Shown here in pieces: positions 10,270 through 21,798 of a stretch of DNA of 64,000 nucleotides. This stretch comes from Oikopleura dioica. Lineage: Eukaryota; Chordata; Appendicularia; Copelata; Oikopleuridae. Made by a program: the position numbers and the translations under genes. The notes beneath the pieces were generated by a model that saw only the letters and a list, made by a program, of their open reading frames with translations, ran no database searches and was not told the origin of the DNA. Within the stretch, counting starts at the first letter, position 1. Every line of letters begins with the position of its first letter. Where the stretch lies: positions 5,526,501 through 5,590,500 of the forward strand of contig OU015568.1 in assembly GCA_907165135.1 (NCBI GenBank), read 5' to 3'.

Positions 10270-11732
10270 ATGACGTCTCTTTTTTCTTACTTTTTAAATA
10301 CTGAATTAAAAATTGAACCCTTCGAAAGGTGCAACGAAGAAATCCCAATCTCGTGCATTTGCGGGCTGGGCTACTTCACCACGCTGCCGTCGTTCATTTT
10401 GATCATGCTGGGAGTGCAATTCCGCCGCACCCGGAGCGGAGTGAAAATTCCTGGCCTCACGTCGGTGCTCTACTTGGCCACCACATTCTTGACATTCTTG
10501 GCGTTGACCGCGCTTGCCATGCTTGACTTGGTCATTTTGCTAAGCGGCTTCAAAACCAAAAATTTCTCCCAGAATAACTGAAAATCTACCTTAATTTTAC
10601 AAAAAAAAGTCAATTTCAAGTGACTTGATGACTCTGATTATCAATTTTTGGCCAAATTAAATTTTCCTTTTTTATAGATTTTCAAGATTTTTAAGCCGAA
10701 ATTAGATAGGACAAGCTGCTTTCAACAATAAACCGCTTTCGCCAAATACTCATCGTGGAAATACTCTTCTGGTTTCAGGTAAGTCTTATGAAAAAAGGAA
10801 GCGCCATAATCATTGTCAGAATCTAAAGCTCCCAAATTTTATTTATGAGACTTACTTGACTTCAAAAATTCATCTATATTATCCAGAATTGGAATTCCAT
10901 TTGTCGAGATCCTATTGCTTTTATAAAACTCATCATTTTCTGTAGCTGAGGCATTGACTTCCCTTCAATCACTAATGTCCATCGCCGGCGCTGCTTTGGC
11001 GATGGTGGCGTTCTATGTGATGGCCAACAACTTGTACCTCAAGCTGGAGCGCCACTCGGCCGACACTCAAAACTCTTCAGCGCAAAATTCGAATACGCGG
11101 CGCCGGACGTCGTCAGATGCACTCTCGCCGGAAGATGTCGAAACGCAGGAAACAATTGTTGGAATAGAGTAAGTTTCCTTTCAAAGAGAGCCAATCGATG
11201 GCCTTCAAGAGAAAGAAGAATGTCGAGAAGTTGCTTGCGGCTTCGAGCAGAACAAAATTTAAGCCGCGCAAAGCGCGGCTATTTTATTCTATCTCTCAAA
11301 GCCGCAAGCGGCTTTTCGACTTTCTTCTTTCTCTCAAAGGTCTCTTGATTGGCTCTAGAAAACGCAAGAATTGTCAAATTCTGAATTGCGGCTCAGAAAA
11401 AATGACAAATTATTTGAATTCTTGCGGTTTTGTCCAGCAAAATTAAGTTACGTCAGCCCTTCATTCTTTCAATTCTCAACTCAAAAGTTCTTGAAATATT
11501 TTTTTTTTCTAGCAACGAGGCGTTTACACAAGAAGAGCACGATTCCAAGCTGCCCTCTTACGACATGGCTCGTGGAATGGGGCGCAGGAGGCAGAGCCTT
11601 CCGGATCTTTCAAAGCGCTCAAAATATCTTCAACTTCCCGGCACTTCCCAAACACGCCCTTCTATCCGAAGGAGCAATTCCTTTAATCTGGAAGAGCGTG
11701 GCATCGACGAACCACCACCTTATCGAACTTGA
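10270..11732 (+). CDS. Four-pass membrane protein with C-terminal PPPY motif
   Basis: Exons 10270-10530, 10706-10778, 10946-11168 and 11513-11732 join in frame (phases 0, 1, 2). The first exon starts MTSLFSYFLN and carries two clear hydrophobic helices (TTLPSFILIMLGVQF and LYLATTFLTFLALTALAML); another lies in exon 3 (LMSIAGAALAMVAFYVM). The long cytoplasmic tail is Ser/Arg-rich, with LPSYDMA and a terminal EPPPYRT. Architecture and PPxY tail match the gene ending at 8699, suggesting an old tandem duplication. The role is unknown; PPxY motifs usually recruit WW-domain ubiquitin ligases. The exon-2 join is inferred from frame only. Confidence 0.7.
11217..11362. repeat. Long inverted repeat with GCCGC core, in an intron
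   Basis: The arms begin AGCCAATCGATGGCCTTC and end with AAGGTCTCTTGATTGGCT, converging on the GCTTGCGGCTTCGAG and CTCAAAGCCGCAAGC core. It lies in the last intron of the four-pass gene, a typical foldback or MITE structure. Confidence 0.7.
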
Positions 11733-11767
11733 TCTTATCTGCTTATTTCTTTGTCACTTTAACTCAG

Positions 11768-11938
11768 CCGGGGCCGAAAACCTGTGTAAAAACCTGAGTC
11801 AGGAAAAAAACAGGAAAATAATTGTTAAATTTCCGCCAAAGCCGGTTTGTGGCTTCGATTAAAAATAGCCGCTCTGCGGCTTTTCGCTCGAGATTTTTCA
11901 AACCCTGACTCAGGTTTTCTACACAGGGTTCCGAGCCT
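11768..11938. repeat. HP1 hairpin element
   Basis: The left arm reads AACCTGTGTAAAAACCTGAG and the right arm CTGACTCAGGTTTTCTACAC then AGGGTTCCGAGCC. It lies just downstream of the four-pass gene. Confidence 0.75.
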
Positions 11939-12257
11939 AAAACTCACCTCAAAATCTTCAAAATATCAAAAAGTTACAAGTAGTTCAAAAACCTTTTTTT
12001 TGTAAAAAGAAGCTGTTCAAAAATAAACACAAAAAAAGAAGCTCTTCGGAAAATTATGCAGCACTTTGTCGCAGCACTTGAAAAAGGCATGTTAGACAAC
12101 TAAAAAAGACAGCGGAGAGGCACGTTACTTTTGTGTTATTTTTCTGATGCTTGGACACTTTTCAAAATTATAGTTTATTTGGGTTAATAAAGGGACAAAA
12201 TTCAATTTAAAAAGCAAAATCACGAGGAATTAAAATTTAGCCTTATTTTTTTTTGGC

Positions 12258-13830
12258 TCAAAAGAGTTTTCGGACTTGGTTCATACTGAAGGGCTTCCTG
12301 CAGCTTGGACAGTTCTTCGGATTGACGGAATTGAGACACGAATAGCAGAAGGTATGGAAGCAGGATATGATGCAAGATTGGTGATGTTGGTTCTTGTCGA
12401 ATGGAGAAAAACAAATTTTGCAGCAATTTTCGTTCGCGGACTCTAAAAAAGATTGATTTTTATTTTTTTCAAAAAAGAACCTTGATTTGAGGGTTGAGCT
12501 GGTCTCTTTCGGGCTCGTTTTTCTTTTTCAGTCACTGATTTGAGCTTCTTCTCGAGATCGTTCTTGTCTTTTGTTAGCCTTTCGTTGTCTTGAAGAAGAT
12601 TTTCGATTTTTGATGAATTATCGTCGATCTTCTTTTGGACGTTGTCGAGTTGCTCGGAAATTGATTTCTTCTCGAGTAAGATTTTTTCAAATTCCACCCA
12701 TCCATCCAAACGAGGCTGACCAGAAGAAGAGCATCCACGGTGTTGATAGTGCTCGAAAAACTGGCTGAAGGAAAGAGAAGCGCGGCATTCCAAGAAAAAG
12801 CATTTGAAGCGAATTTTTCTCAAATTATATGAAAAATCTTTTTGATAATCCAAGACTCTACAATAGCAATTTTGCTTATGAACAAAAGTCTGCTCTGAAT
12901 AACAATCCATACCAAAGTTGTACATTTAGCAAAATTTTCTCGTAGCGGAGATAGCGGAGCTGACCTGAGAATTAAGCGGAGCGTAGCGGAGCTTACGAAA
13001 AAAATTTTCCCCGTAGCGGAGCGGAGCGGAGCTGACTCAAATATTTTTCTCCGTAGCTAAGCGTAGCGGAGCTGATCAATTTTTTGTAACCCGTAGCGGA
13101 GCTGACGAAAAAGAAATTTTCCCGTAGCGGAGCTGGGTGGAGTTTTAGCTAAGATAGCTAAGCTAAGCTGAAATAGCTGAAAAAGCCCAGGGGCGTTATT
13201 GACACTGATCGAGGACATATTTTACTCAGAAAAGGCCCTAATTTTACAAAGAAAGGGCCTCATTTTACACGGGGCATCATTAAAGAGTGTCCTGCCGAAT
13301 TTATTGAGCCTTAAATCATTTGATAAAAAATAAGTTTTATGGGGTGATATTAAGAAAATAGAGAAAATGGAGCTGGCAAAAAAAAATTTCACCGTAGCTG
13401 AGCGTAGCGGAGCTGATCAATTTTTTTTCCCTCGTAGCTAAGCGTAGCGGAGCTAACTAAGATATATTTGGCCGTAGCTGAGCGTAGCGGAGCTGGTAGA
13501 AAATTTCTTCACTGAAGCTGAGCGGAGCGGAGCCGTCAGCTCCGCTATCTCCGCTACGCAAATGTACAACTCTGATCCATACAAAATATAATATTGCCAT
13601 TTTCATCATCGCTGCAAAAATTCCTGTAGAATTTCCCAGGAACAACTGTTTAAAAAAACTTTTGATGCAAATATTTCAAGCTAAACTTACGAGCAGATTC
13701 TGCATTTTCTAACGTATATTTTCGAACTACTACTATCATATTCTCCGGAAAAATAGTAATTTCCTTCATCCAAATATTTTGCCGGAATCTCTCGTTTTTC
13801 AACGCTTATTTTTCCCTCTTTTTGTCGCAT
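12258..13830 (-). pseudogene. Zinc-finger/coiled-coil/RING family, copy A (transposon-broken)
   Basis: Three exons resemble the intact copies: exon 1 13830-13691 (start MRQKEGKISVEKREIPAKY), exon 2 from about 13645 to 12481, exon 3 12442-12258 with a C3HC4 RING (CCKICF, HHQSC, CFHTFC, NCPSC). Exon 2 is split by a 662-bp hAT-like insertion (12913-13574) between the codons for FCMD and CYSEQ. The acceptor before exon 2 reads AAAC where the intact copies have TAAG, so normal splicing would shift the frame. Apart from these two lesions the frame is open. Probably a recent pseudogene, unless the insertion is spliced out. Confidence 0.75.
12913..13574. mobile_element. hAT-like element filled with GTAGCGGAGC repeats
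   Basis: Ends CAAAGTTGTACATTT and AAATGTACAACTCTG are inverted. The insertion is flanked by a perfect 8-bp target duplication, ATCCATAC, at 12905-12912 and 13575-13582. The paralogous RING copies carry the empty site. The body is built from degenerate GTAGCGGAGCTGA units on both orientations and has no coding capacity. Confidence 0.9.
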
Positions 13831-13904
13831 CTCCTCGCCAAAAATAGAAATGAATTCTGAAAAATGAGGAAAAATGATTTTTTAAGACACTCTACTCATT
13901 TTAT

Positions 13905-14005
13905 GGCCGGTGTAGAGACTCACCAACTCCGATCACCGCCGATTCAGAACTTAAGAATTTTGAAAATTTAAGAAATATTATTTCTGAGAAAATTCTTTAA
14001 GGACC
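13905..14005. repeat. Shared upstream module of the RING gene family
   Basis: The sequence around GGCCGGTGTAGAGACTCACC and the following AGAACTTAAGAATTTTG block is repeated near 18950-19050 and, partly, at 20629-20680. It marks the upstream end of the unit that was duplicated with copies A and D. The rest of 13831-14420 shows no gene. Confidence 0.6.
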
Positions 14006-14420
14006 CCCGCGTCAACAATTTTTCTCAAAAAGTCGAAAATTTCAAAACAGCCGTATTTTGGCTTCTAAGTGTTCCTGGAAATTCAATTTATCATAAAAAC
14101 TTGTTCGGAGAACTTTTTGACCAGGATAAATCTGAAATTTTAGCAAAATTGGGGCTTTTTCGTCATTTTTCGTCAAAAAGTCCAATTTTCATTCTTAGTG
14201 TGGAAAATTATGCTGCATAATTTATGCAGCACTTTGTCGCAACACTTGAAAAGGCATGTTAGACACCAAAAAAAAAGACTTTTGTGTTTTTTTTTCTGAC
14301 GATTTTGCACTTTTGAAAAATTATTGTTTTAATTTTAGTTTATTTGGGTTAATAAAGAGACAACTTTAATCAAAAAAGGAGAATCATAAAGAATCAAAAT
14401 TTAGCCAAATTTCTTTTGGC

Positions 14421-15760
14421 TCAGAAGAGTTTTCGCACTTGGTTCAAATTGATAGGCTCCCTGCAGATAGGACAGTTCTTTGGAGCGACCGAGTTGAGAC
14501 AGGAAAAGCAAATAATGTGGCCGCAGGAGGTGATGCAAGAGAGGTGGTGCTGGTTTTTGTCGAAGGGAGAGAAACACACCTTGCAGCAGTTCTCGTCAGC
14601 GGGCTCTTAAAAAAGTCGATGAATGTCTTTTTTCAACAAAAGAACCTTGATTCGAGGATTGAGCTGGACTCTCTCGGATTCGTTTTTCTTTTTCAGTTAT
14701 TGACATTAATTTCTTCTCAAGATCATTCTTGTCACGTGTCAGCCGCTCGTTTTCTTCGAGAAGATTTTCGATCTTTGAGGAGTTGTCGTTGATCTTCTTT
14801 TGGATGTTGTTGAGCTGATCGGAGATTGTTTTCTTTTCGACGAAGATTTTTTTCGAATTCCTTCCTCATTGATTGCACTTCGTTTTCTCGGGCATCGAGG
14901 TCTCTTTGAATGTCGGCGGGGAGATGCACCTGACGAGAAGGAGCTGTTCTGGATTTTGTTTCGTTTTCGGGAAAACGAGGTTGACCAGAGGACGAGCATC
15001 GGCGTTGTTGATAATGCTCGAAAAACTCGTTGAAGGAAAGAGAAGCTTGGCATTCCAGGAAAAAGCATTTGAACCGAGTTTTACTAAAATTTCTAGGACC
15101 AAGATCTGTTTGATAATCATAGACTACACAAAAGCAGTCTTGCTTATGAACAAAAGTCTGCTCTGAATAACAATCCATACAAAATATACGATTGCCATTT
15201 TGATTATCGCTAGGCCTCGGACGTAAAAAAGACGATTTTCACCATCCGGTCATCGTACGGGAACAGGAGTGGGCTCATTCGAAAGCTCTTGATAAGGGCT
15301 TTCTATTTGACCGATAAAAAAACTGGGCCCTCCCTTTCTGTTTCGAGTAATTATGAAAAATAATTTTCGAAGCTTACCTTCAAAATCAAATATCTCGAAA
15401 AAGGAGGACAGGGCCCAGTTTTTTTATAAGCCCAAAAGAAAGCCCTGTTCAAGAGCTTTCGAATGAGCCTACTCTTGTTACCGTACGACGACCGGCTGGT
15501 GGTGATGATTTTTAACGTCCGAGGCCTAATTATCGCTGCAAAAATGTAAGTAGAATTTCCCCGGAACAACTCTTAAAAAAGCTCAATAATTTTTGATGCA
15601 ATTTTTCAAAAACGATGACTTACGAGCAGATTCTGCATTTATAAATAAATATTTTAGAATTATCATATTTTCAGAGATCAAAATTGTAATTTCCTCCATC
15701 CAAATATTTTGCCGGAATCTCTCGTTTTTCAACGCTTATTTTTCCCTCTTTGCGTGGCAT
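14421..15760 (-). pseudogene. Zinc-finger/coiled-coil/RING family, copy B (pseudogene)
   Basis: Exon order matches the family: exon 1 15760-15624, exon 2 15570-14646, exon 3 14605-14421 (RING, ending KLF stop). Three independent lesions are visible. Exon 1 has a TGA where copy C has CGA (NYNFDL then stop). Exon 2 has seven T on the plus strand near 14847-14853 where paralogues have six, a frameshift in the coiled coil. A 318-bp hAT-like element interrupts exon 2 at 15211-15528. The RING exon itself is intact. Confidence 0.85.
15211..15528. mobile_element. hAT-like MITE with TAGGCCTCGGACG termini
   Basis: TAGGCCTCGG at the left is inverted at the right as CCGAGGCCTA. A perfect 8-bp target duplication ATTATCGC flanks it (15203-15210 and 15529-15536), and paralogous copies C-E have the uninterrupted site. 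A decayed fragment of the same family lies near 36438-36540. Confidence 0.9.
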
Positions 15761-16055
15761 ATCCACGGCAAAAAATAGAAATGAATTCTGAAAAATGAGG
15801 TAAAATGAATTTTTATAAGATCGTGTAATATTTACCCAGTGAGTTCTGCCCAGTAGTCCTCTTTCTTTATATTAAGATCTGTCAGACCCTGACTCAGGTT
15901 TTTAACTCGAGTTTCTAAGCCTTTGTTCTTATTCAGAAATGAAATAACTGTGTTGTATTTATCTTTTATTATTAAATTTTTCATTTAAATCTAATATAAT
16001 CAACATGAGAGTAAAATATCCAATCAGAAATTATAAATAATGCAAGAATCAGTTT

Positions 16056-16978
16056 TCAGAAGATTTTTCGAACATCGTTCATCTGAAACGGCTCTCGACA
16101 GCTTGGACAGATTTTTGGTCGGAGAGCATTGAGACAGGAAAAGCAAAAAGAATGAAAGCATATTGTTATGCAAGATCGATGATGCTCATTTCGGTAAAAA
16201 GGGGAGAAGCAGATCTGGCAAATTTCGCGAAGACGGTTTTCTCTTTCCGTCGCTGACTTGAGCTTCTTCTCGAGATCGACGTTGGCTTTTCTGAGCCGCT
16301 CGTTTTCTTGAAGAAGATTTTCAATTATCGACGAGTTATCGTTGATAATCTTTTTGGCATTGTTGAGTTGCTCGGAAAATGACTTCTTCTGGATGAAGAT
16401 TTTTTCGAATTTGTTCCTCATTGATTGCACTTCGTTTTCTCGCGCATCGAGGTCTCTTTCAATGTCGGCGGGGAGATGCACAGGACGAGAAGGAGGAGCT
16501 CTGGTTTTTGTATTGTTTCCGGGAAAACGAGGTTGACCAGAGAAAGAGAACCGGCTTTGTTGATAGTGCTCGAAAAACTCGCTGAAGGTCAGAGAATCTT
16601 GGCATTCCAAGAAAAAGCATTTGAAGCGAATTTTACTCAAACGATTAGGAAGATCTTCTTCATAATCCCAGACTTTACAATTGCAGTATTGCTTATGAAC
16701 AAAAGTTTTCTCTGAATAACAATCAATACAAAATGAAATACTGCCATTTTGATCATCGCTGCAATCATGCCAGTAGAATTTCCCCGGAACAATTCTTAAA
16801 AAAGATCAAATACTTTTGATGCAAAAATTTCAATGACTTACGAGCAGATTCTGCATTTATAAACAAATACTTTAGAATTATCATATTTTCGGAGATCAAA
16901 ATTGTAATTTCCTCCATCCAAATATTTTGCCGGAATCTCTCGTTTTTCAACGCTTACTTTTCCCTCTTTTTGATGCAT
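16056..16978 (-). CDS. Zinc-finger/coiled-coil/RING protein, copy C (intact)
   Basis: Two exons, 16978-16842 and 16794-16056, give an uninterrupted protein of about 290 residues. The N-terminal part has paired cysteines (KCRICS, FCIDC, CNC) and a C-x5-C-x11-H-x5-F knuckle (KCFFLECQDS, FFEHY; the last Cys of paralogues is Phe here), resembling SIAH/TRAF-type zinc fingers. A coiled coil of about 90 residues follows (SEQLNNAKK, ENERLRKANVDLEKKL). The C terminus is a C3HC4 RING (CQICF, HHRSC, CFHSFC, ICPSC), so ubiquitin-ligase activity is likely. The intron that separates coiled coil and RING in the paralogues is absent here. The domain order is unusual. Confidence 0.85.
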
Positions 16979-17250
16979 TTTCACGGCAAAAAAATAGAAC
17001 TGAGTTCTGAAAAATGAGGGAAAATGAGTTATCGCTTCATATTTACTCACTGAGTGATACTCAGCAAATCTAGCGCAGCAAGTCCTTCTCTCAAACATTA
17101 TTGCTACACTTTTATATTAAAAAATATTTTCATTGGGACTCAAATACAATAAATTGGTAACCCTCCTTAGGAATTTTTAACAGACCTTTTCCCGATAAAA
17201 AGATTCTCTTTTTTTCTGAATTATTTTTATTGTTTTTATTTATTTTTAAT

Positions 17251-17367
17251 CAGAGTTGCAAATTTGTTGAGCTGAATGAGCTGAGCAGTTGCTCACTCAG
17301 CTCAGCTCAGCTCAATGACCTCTGAAAAAGGGCAGCTCAGCTCAGCTCAGCTAAGTGAGCTCCGTTG
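17251..17367. mobile_element. Short hAT-like remnant with GAGCT array
   Basis: The left end CAGAGTTGCAAATTTG matches the termini at 18180 and 34749, followed by AGCTCAGCTC repeats. The right end is decayed (CTCCGTTG) and no clean target duplication is seen. Confidence 0.6.
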
Positions 17368-17553
17368 TTAATCATCAAAAAAGACAGGAGAGAGGCACGT
17401 TACTTTTGTGTTTTTTTCTGACGATTCGACACTTTTGAAAAATTTTTTTTTTTTTAACTTTAGTTTATTAGGGTTAATAAAGGGAGAAGTCTCAATCAGA
17501 AAAAGGAGAATCACGGAGAATCAAAATAAAACTAAATGACTGAATTTTGTTCC

Positions 17554-18880
17554 TCAGAAGAGTTTTCGAACTTTATTCATATTGAATGGCTTCCTGCAGC
17601 TTGGACATTTCTTCGGATTCACAGACTTGAGACAAGAATAGCAGAAGGTATGGAAGCATGATGTGATGCAAGATCGGTGATGTTGGTTTTTGTCGAAGGG
17701 AGAGAAACAAATTTTGCAGCAATTTTCGTCCGCGGGCTCTAGAAAAGATAAGTATTTCCTTTTAGTATTTATTTTATTGAGAAAAAGAACCTTGATTCGA
17801 GGATCGAGCTGGTCTCTTTCGGGCTCGTTTTTCTCTTTCAGTCACTGATTTGAGCTTCTTCTCGAGATCGTTCTTGTCTTTTGTTAGCCTTTCGTTGTCT
17901 TGAAGAAGATTTTCGATTTTTGATGAATTGTCGTCGATCTTCTTTTGGACGTTGTCGAGTTGCTCGGAAATTGATTTCTTCTCGAGTAAGATTTTCTCGA
18001 ATTCCATCCATCCATCCAAACGAGGTTGACCAGAGGAAGAGCATCGGCGATGTTGATAATGCTCGAAAAACTGGCTGAAGGAAAGCGATGCTTTGCATTC
18101 CAAGAGAAAGCATTTGAAGCGAATTTTTCTCAAATTATAAGAAAAATCTTTTTGATAATCCAAGACTCTACACCTGCAGCAGAGTCGCAAATTTGGCTTT
18201 ATTTTCGTTGAGCTGAACTGAGCTGACCTATTTCGGAGCTCACTGAGCTGAGCTGAGCTGGCAATTTTTAGAGGTCATTGAGCTGAGCTGAGCAGACCCT
18301 AATTTGAGCTGAGCTGAGCTGAGTGAGCTGGGTTGAGCTGTTTTTTTTTCTGTTTTTTAGTAGTGAAATTGTGTTAGAATCATTGAGCTGAGCTGAGCTG
18401 AGCTGAGCTGAATGATATTTGTCTGAGCTGAGCTGAGCTGAGCAGAGCAGATCATGTTCGAGAATAATTGAGCTGAGCTGAGCTGAGCAGATAAATTCAT
18501 TTTCGAAAAACCGTGAGCTGAGCTGACCAGCCAGCTCAGCTCACTCAGCTCACCAAATTTGCAACTCTGATCCGCAGTTTTGCTTATGAACAAAAGTCTG
18601 CTCTGAGTAACAATCCATACAAAATATAATATTGCCATTTTCATCATCGCTGCAAAAGTGCCTGTAGTATTTCCCCGGAACAACTCTTAAAAAAAACAAT
18701 AACTTTTGATGCAAATATTTCAAAAGCGATATCTTACGAGCAAATTCTGCATTTTCGAACGTATATTTTCGAACTACCACTATCATATTCTCCGGAAAAA
18801 TAGTAATTTCCTCCATCCAAATATTTTGCCGGAATCTCTCGTTTTTCAACGCTTATTTTTCCCTCTTTTTGTCGCATCAT
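17554..18880 (-). pseudogene. Zinc-finger/coiled-coil/RING family, copy D (transposon-interrupted)
   Basis: Exon 1 18880-18738, exon 2 18685-17791 and exon 3 17738-17554 are all in frame apart from a 390-bp hAT-like insertion inside exon 2 (18180-18569), placed right after HKQNC. Without it the product would read VVPGKYYRHFC, FCMDCYSEQTF, KCFLLECKASLSF, a coiled coil (SEQLDNVQKKIDDN) and RING (CCKICF, HHRSC, CFHTFC, KCPSC). The insertion brings stops and shifts the frame, so the copy is disabled unless spliced. Confidence 0.8.
18180..18569. mobile_element. hAT-like element filled with GAGCT repeats
   Basis: Ends CAGAGTCGCAAATTTGG and CCAAATTTGCAACTCTG are inverted. Flanks ACCTGCAG (18172-18179) and ATCCGCAG (18570-18577) are a 6/8 target duplication. 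The body is mostly GAGCTGAGCT runs, switching orientation near the right end. Confidence 0.88.
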
Positions 18881-19165
18881 CACGCCAAAAATAAAAATGA
18901 ATTCTGAAAAATGAGAAAAAATGATTATTGAAGACCATCTACTCATTTTATGGCCGGCGTAGAGACTCACCGATTCCGATAGCCGCCGATTCAGAACTTA
19001 AGAATTTTGAAAATTTTAGAAATATTTTCTCTGAGAAAATTCTTTCAATGAATTGTTATAATGATTTTATTTGCAAAAATAAAGGATAAACAGTCAAAGA
19101 AGGAGAATCTAGAGGAATCAAAATTTAACTAAAACTGATTTTTTTTTTTCGTCGAAACTTTTGAC

Positions 19166-20227
19166 TCAGAAGAGTTTTTGCACTTGGCTCATATTGAAGG
19201 GCTTCCTGCAGCTGGGACAGTTCTTTGGGTTGACCGAATTGAGACAGGAAGAGCAGAAGGTATGGAAACAGCCCATAATGAAGGATCGATGGCGGAGATT
19301 TCTATCGAAGATGGAAAAACAGACTTGGCAAGAGTTGTCGTCAGCTGGCTCTAGAAAAGAAAATATAAGAATGATTTTGGATAATTTCATAAACGAATCA
19401 TCTGAAATAAATTTCAATCTTATTTTTAAAAAATAAATTTGAACCTTGATTAGACGATGGAGCAGGTCTCTCTCTGGCTCGTTTTTCTTTTTCCGTTATT
19501 GATTTCAATTTCTCTTTAAGATTGTTCTTGTCTCGAGTGAGCTGCTCGTTTTCTTGGAGAAGATTCTCAATTTTCGAGGAGTTGTCGTCGATCTTCTTTT
19601 GGACAATCTTGAGTTCGTCTGAGATTGATTTTTTCTCGATGAAGATTTTTTCAAATTCCTTCCTCATGGATTGCACTTCGATTTCTCGGGCATCGAGGTC
19701 TCTTTCAATGTCATCTGGGAGACGCACCTGACGAGGAGGAGAAGCTCTGGTTTTTGTTCGGTCTACGGGAAAACGAGTTTGACCAGAGGAAGAGCAGCGG
19801 CGTTGTTGAAAGTGCTCGAAAAACTCGCTGAAGGAGAGAGAATCTTGGCATTCTAAAAAAAAGCACTTGAAGCGAATTTTTTTCAAATCATCAGCAAGAT
19901 CTTTTTGATAATCATAGACTTTACAATTGCAGTTTTGCTTATGAACAAAAGTCTGTTCTGAATAACAATCCATACAAAATGAAATACTGCCATTTTCATC
20001 ATCGCTGCAAACATGGTAGTAGAATTTCCCCGGAACAACTCTTAAAAAGGCTCAATAACTTTTGATGCAATCTCATTAGCGATAACTTACGAGCAGATTC
20101 TGCATTTTGCAACGAATATTTTAGAACGGTAAGATGTTCGGAAATGAAAATAGTAATTTTCACCATCCAAATATTTCGCCGGAATCTCTTGTTTTTCAAT
20201 ACTTATTTTTCCCTCTTTTCTTGGCAT
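19166..20227 (-). CDS. Zinc-finger/coiled-coil/RING protein, copy E (intact)
   Basis: Three exons, 20227-20091, 20040-19445 and 19350-19166, join with GT-AG introns to an uninterrupted protein of about 305 residues. Start MPRKEGKISIEKQEIPAKY. The zinc-binding N-terminal half (KCRICS, FCMDC, NCNCKV, KCFFLEC, FFEHFQQRRC) precedes a coiled coil (SDELKIVQKKIDDN, ENEQLTRDKNNLKEKL) and a terminal RING (SCQVCF, CFHTFC, NCPSC). One RING position differs: the HHRSC of most paralogues reads RHRSF, so one expected zinc ligand may be missing. Probable E3 ubiquitin ligase family member of unknown target. Confidence 0.85.
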
Positions 20228-20873
20228 TTTCGCAGCAGAAAAAAAAAAGAAATGAATTCAGAAAAATGAGGGAAAATGAATTTTTTTAAGATCGTCTACT
20301 ATTTACCCAGCAAATCTAACACAGCAAGTCCTTTTTTGAAACATTCAAATATATTAAAAAATATTATTCTTTTGACTCAAAATCCGTTAAATTGGTGACC
20401 CTCCTGAGGAATTTTTCAACAGACATTTTTCCGTTAAAAATTATTCTCTTTTTTAATGGCCCTTGAAATAGATTGTTAAAATAAATTTGGGCACATGCGT
20501 TTTGTCGCAGGAAACGCCAACAAAGAAAGAGTGGAGCAGTAGTAAGTATATCCCTTTGTCAACAGATCTGATCGTTCCGCTTGGATTGGCTAAAGTCGGC
20601 CGATTGAGCACAATAAATTTTATGGCCGGCGTAGAGACTCTCCAATTCCGATTGCCGCCGAAATAGAACTTTACGGAAATTTAATCCAGTACTCTTTTTT
20701 TCTCCTCAAAAAAAGAGAGTCTACCATTTCTATAAAGAATAGATAGAATAAGAAGAGCTCAGAAGTCGTTTTTGACCCATAACAAAAGGTAATTCAAAAC
20801 TTTGTCTTTGAAAAAAGGCGCTAGAACTCAACTAATTTTTAAATTTCATAACGCTTTTTTTAATAAATTCTCT

Positions 20874-21050
20874 CAAGGGTCTGGATTTTGGCCAAAAATG
20901 AAAAGTAAAAGCGAAATTTTTTCAAAAATTTAAAGCGAAAGCGAAGCGAAGCGAATCAAAATTTTAAAAGCGAAAAAAAGCGAAGCGAAATGAAATTACA
21001 AAAAGTGAAAGCGAAGCGAAGCGAATTCGCTAAGCGAATCCAGACCCCTG
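20874..21050. mobile_element. hAT-like element with GAAGCG array
   Basis: Termini CAAGGGTCTGGATT and AATCCAGACCCCTG are inverted and resemble hAT ends (CAGGG). The body is GCGAAGCGAAGCG repeats. Flanks AATTCTCT and ATTCTCAT are only partly alike, so the target duplication is weak. Confidence 0.65.
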
Positions 21051-21411
21051 ATTCTCATCTATGTTTTCATCGCAAAAAATTATGCCCTAATCATTGCTTT
21101 TTTATTAAAAATTGACGTAAAAACGATTCTCTGAGAAAAACTCCGATGAGAATCTGAACAGAGTGATCTGATAAAAAGCAGACGCCGGGCGAAATGACGA
21201 TCATTTTTCGTTTCATTATCATCTTATTCTTTTTCGTTTTTTGCAAAGCTTGGTGGATCGATGGCCCAATCGAAATGCAAGCGGGAATTAATGACGGAGT
21301 TTAGCTTTTCCAATCCGTCTTAAAAACCCTTTCTTTTCTTTGTTTTTCAAGAAAGAAATTGATCCGAGATTATTCTTTTTTAACTTTTTCTCAAAGAGAG
21401 AAGCCGGAAAA

Positions 21412-21516
21412 ATGGGGCACGGAAAAAGAAGCGAAGAAATCAAAATGGACGGCGCGGAACCTTTGAGGTCAGCTGCGGCGAGAACAGTGTCCAGATCGAT
21501 GCATGGTGATACTCCA
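21412..21516 (+). other. Candidate first exon of the AHCYL gene
   Basis: ATG at 21412 opens 35 codons (MGHGKRSEEIKMDG, AARTVSRSMHGDTP) ending at CCA followed by GTAAGT. The Ser/Arg content suits the variable N terminus of AHCYL proteins. Joining to the exon at 23032 keeps frame only if the donor lies one base later (CCAG then TAAGTG). Linkage is therefore unproven. Confidence 0.4.
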
Positions 21517-21798
21517 GTAAGTGTTTGTTTTTTACAGTCACGTTTGTTATGCAGTTTGTCATACAGTCATGCTCGAGTCCTTGAACTGCCAAACAATCAT
21601 TCTTTCAATCATCAGAGCTTCAGAGTATTTTCAAGTTTTGTTTGCTGTTTTCGTTGATGCTCTGGAATTTTACGAAGGAATTATTTTTTCTTTTTTTTCG
21701 TTAAAAAAATTTGAAACCATTTTTTTCCAGTTCTAATAATTTTTTGATAATTTAAAATGATTTTTAAAGCCATTAGGTAATATGAAGATTTAAGCGAG

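Noticed and set aside
17251-18569. GAGCT arrays as CRISPR or a simple satellite
   Set aside because: No regular spacers; the arrays sit between inverted ends with target duplications, so they belong to transposable elements.
21194-21304. 36-codon frame with hydrophobic start (MTIIFRFIIILFFFVFC)
   Set aside because: A signal-like peptide is possible, but no downstream exon with matching phase was found and AT-rich DNA often gives such frames.
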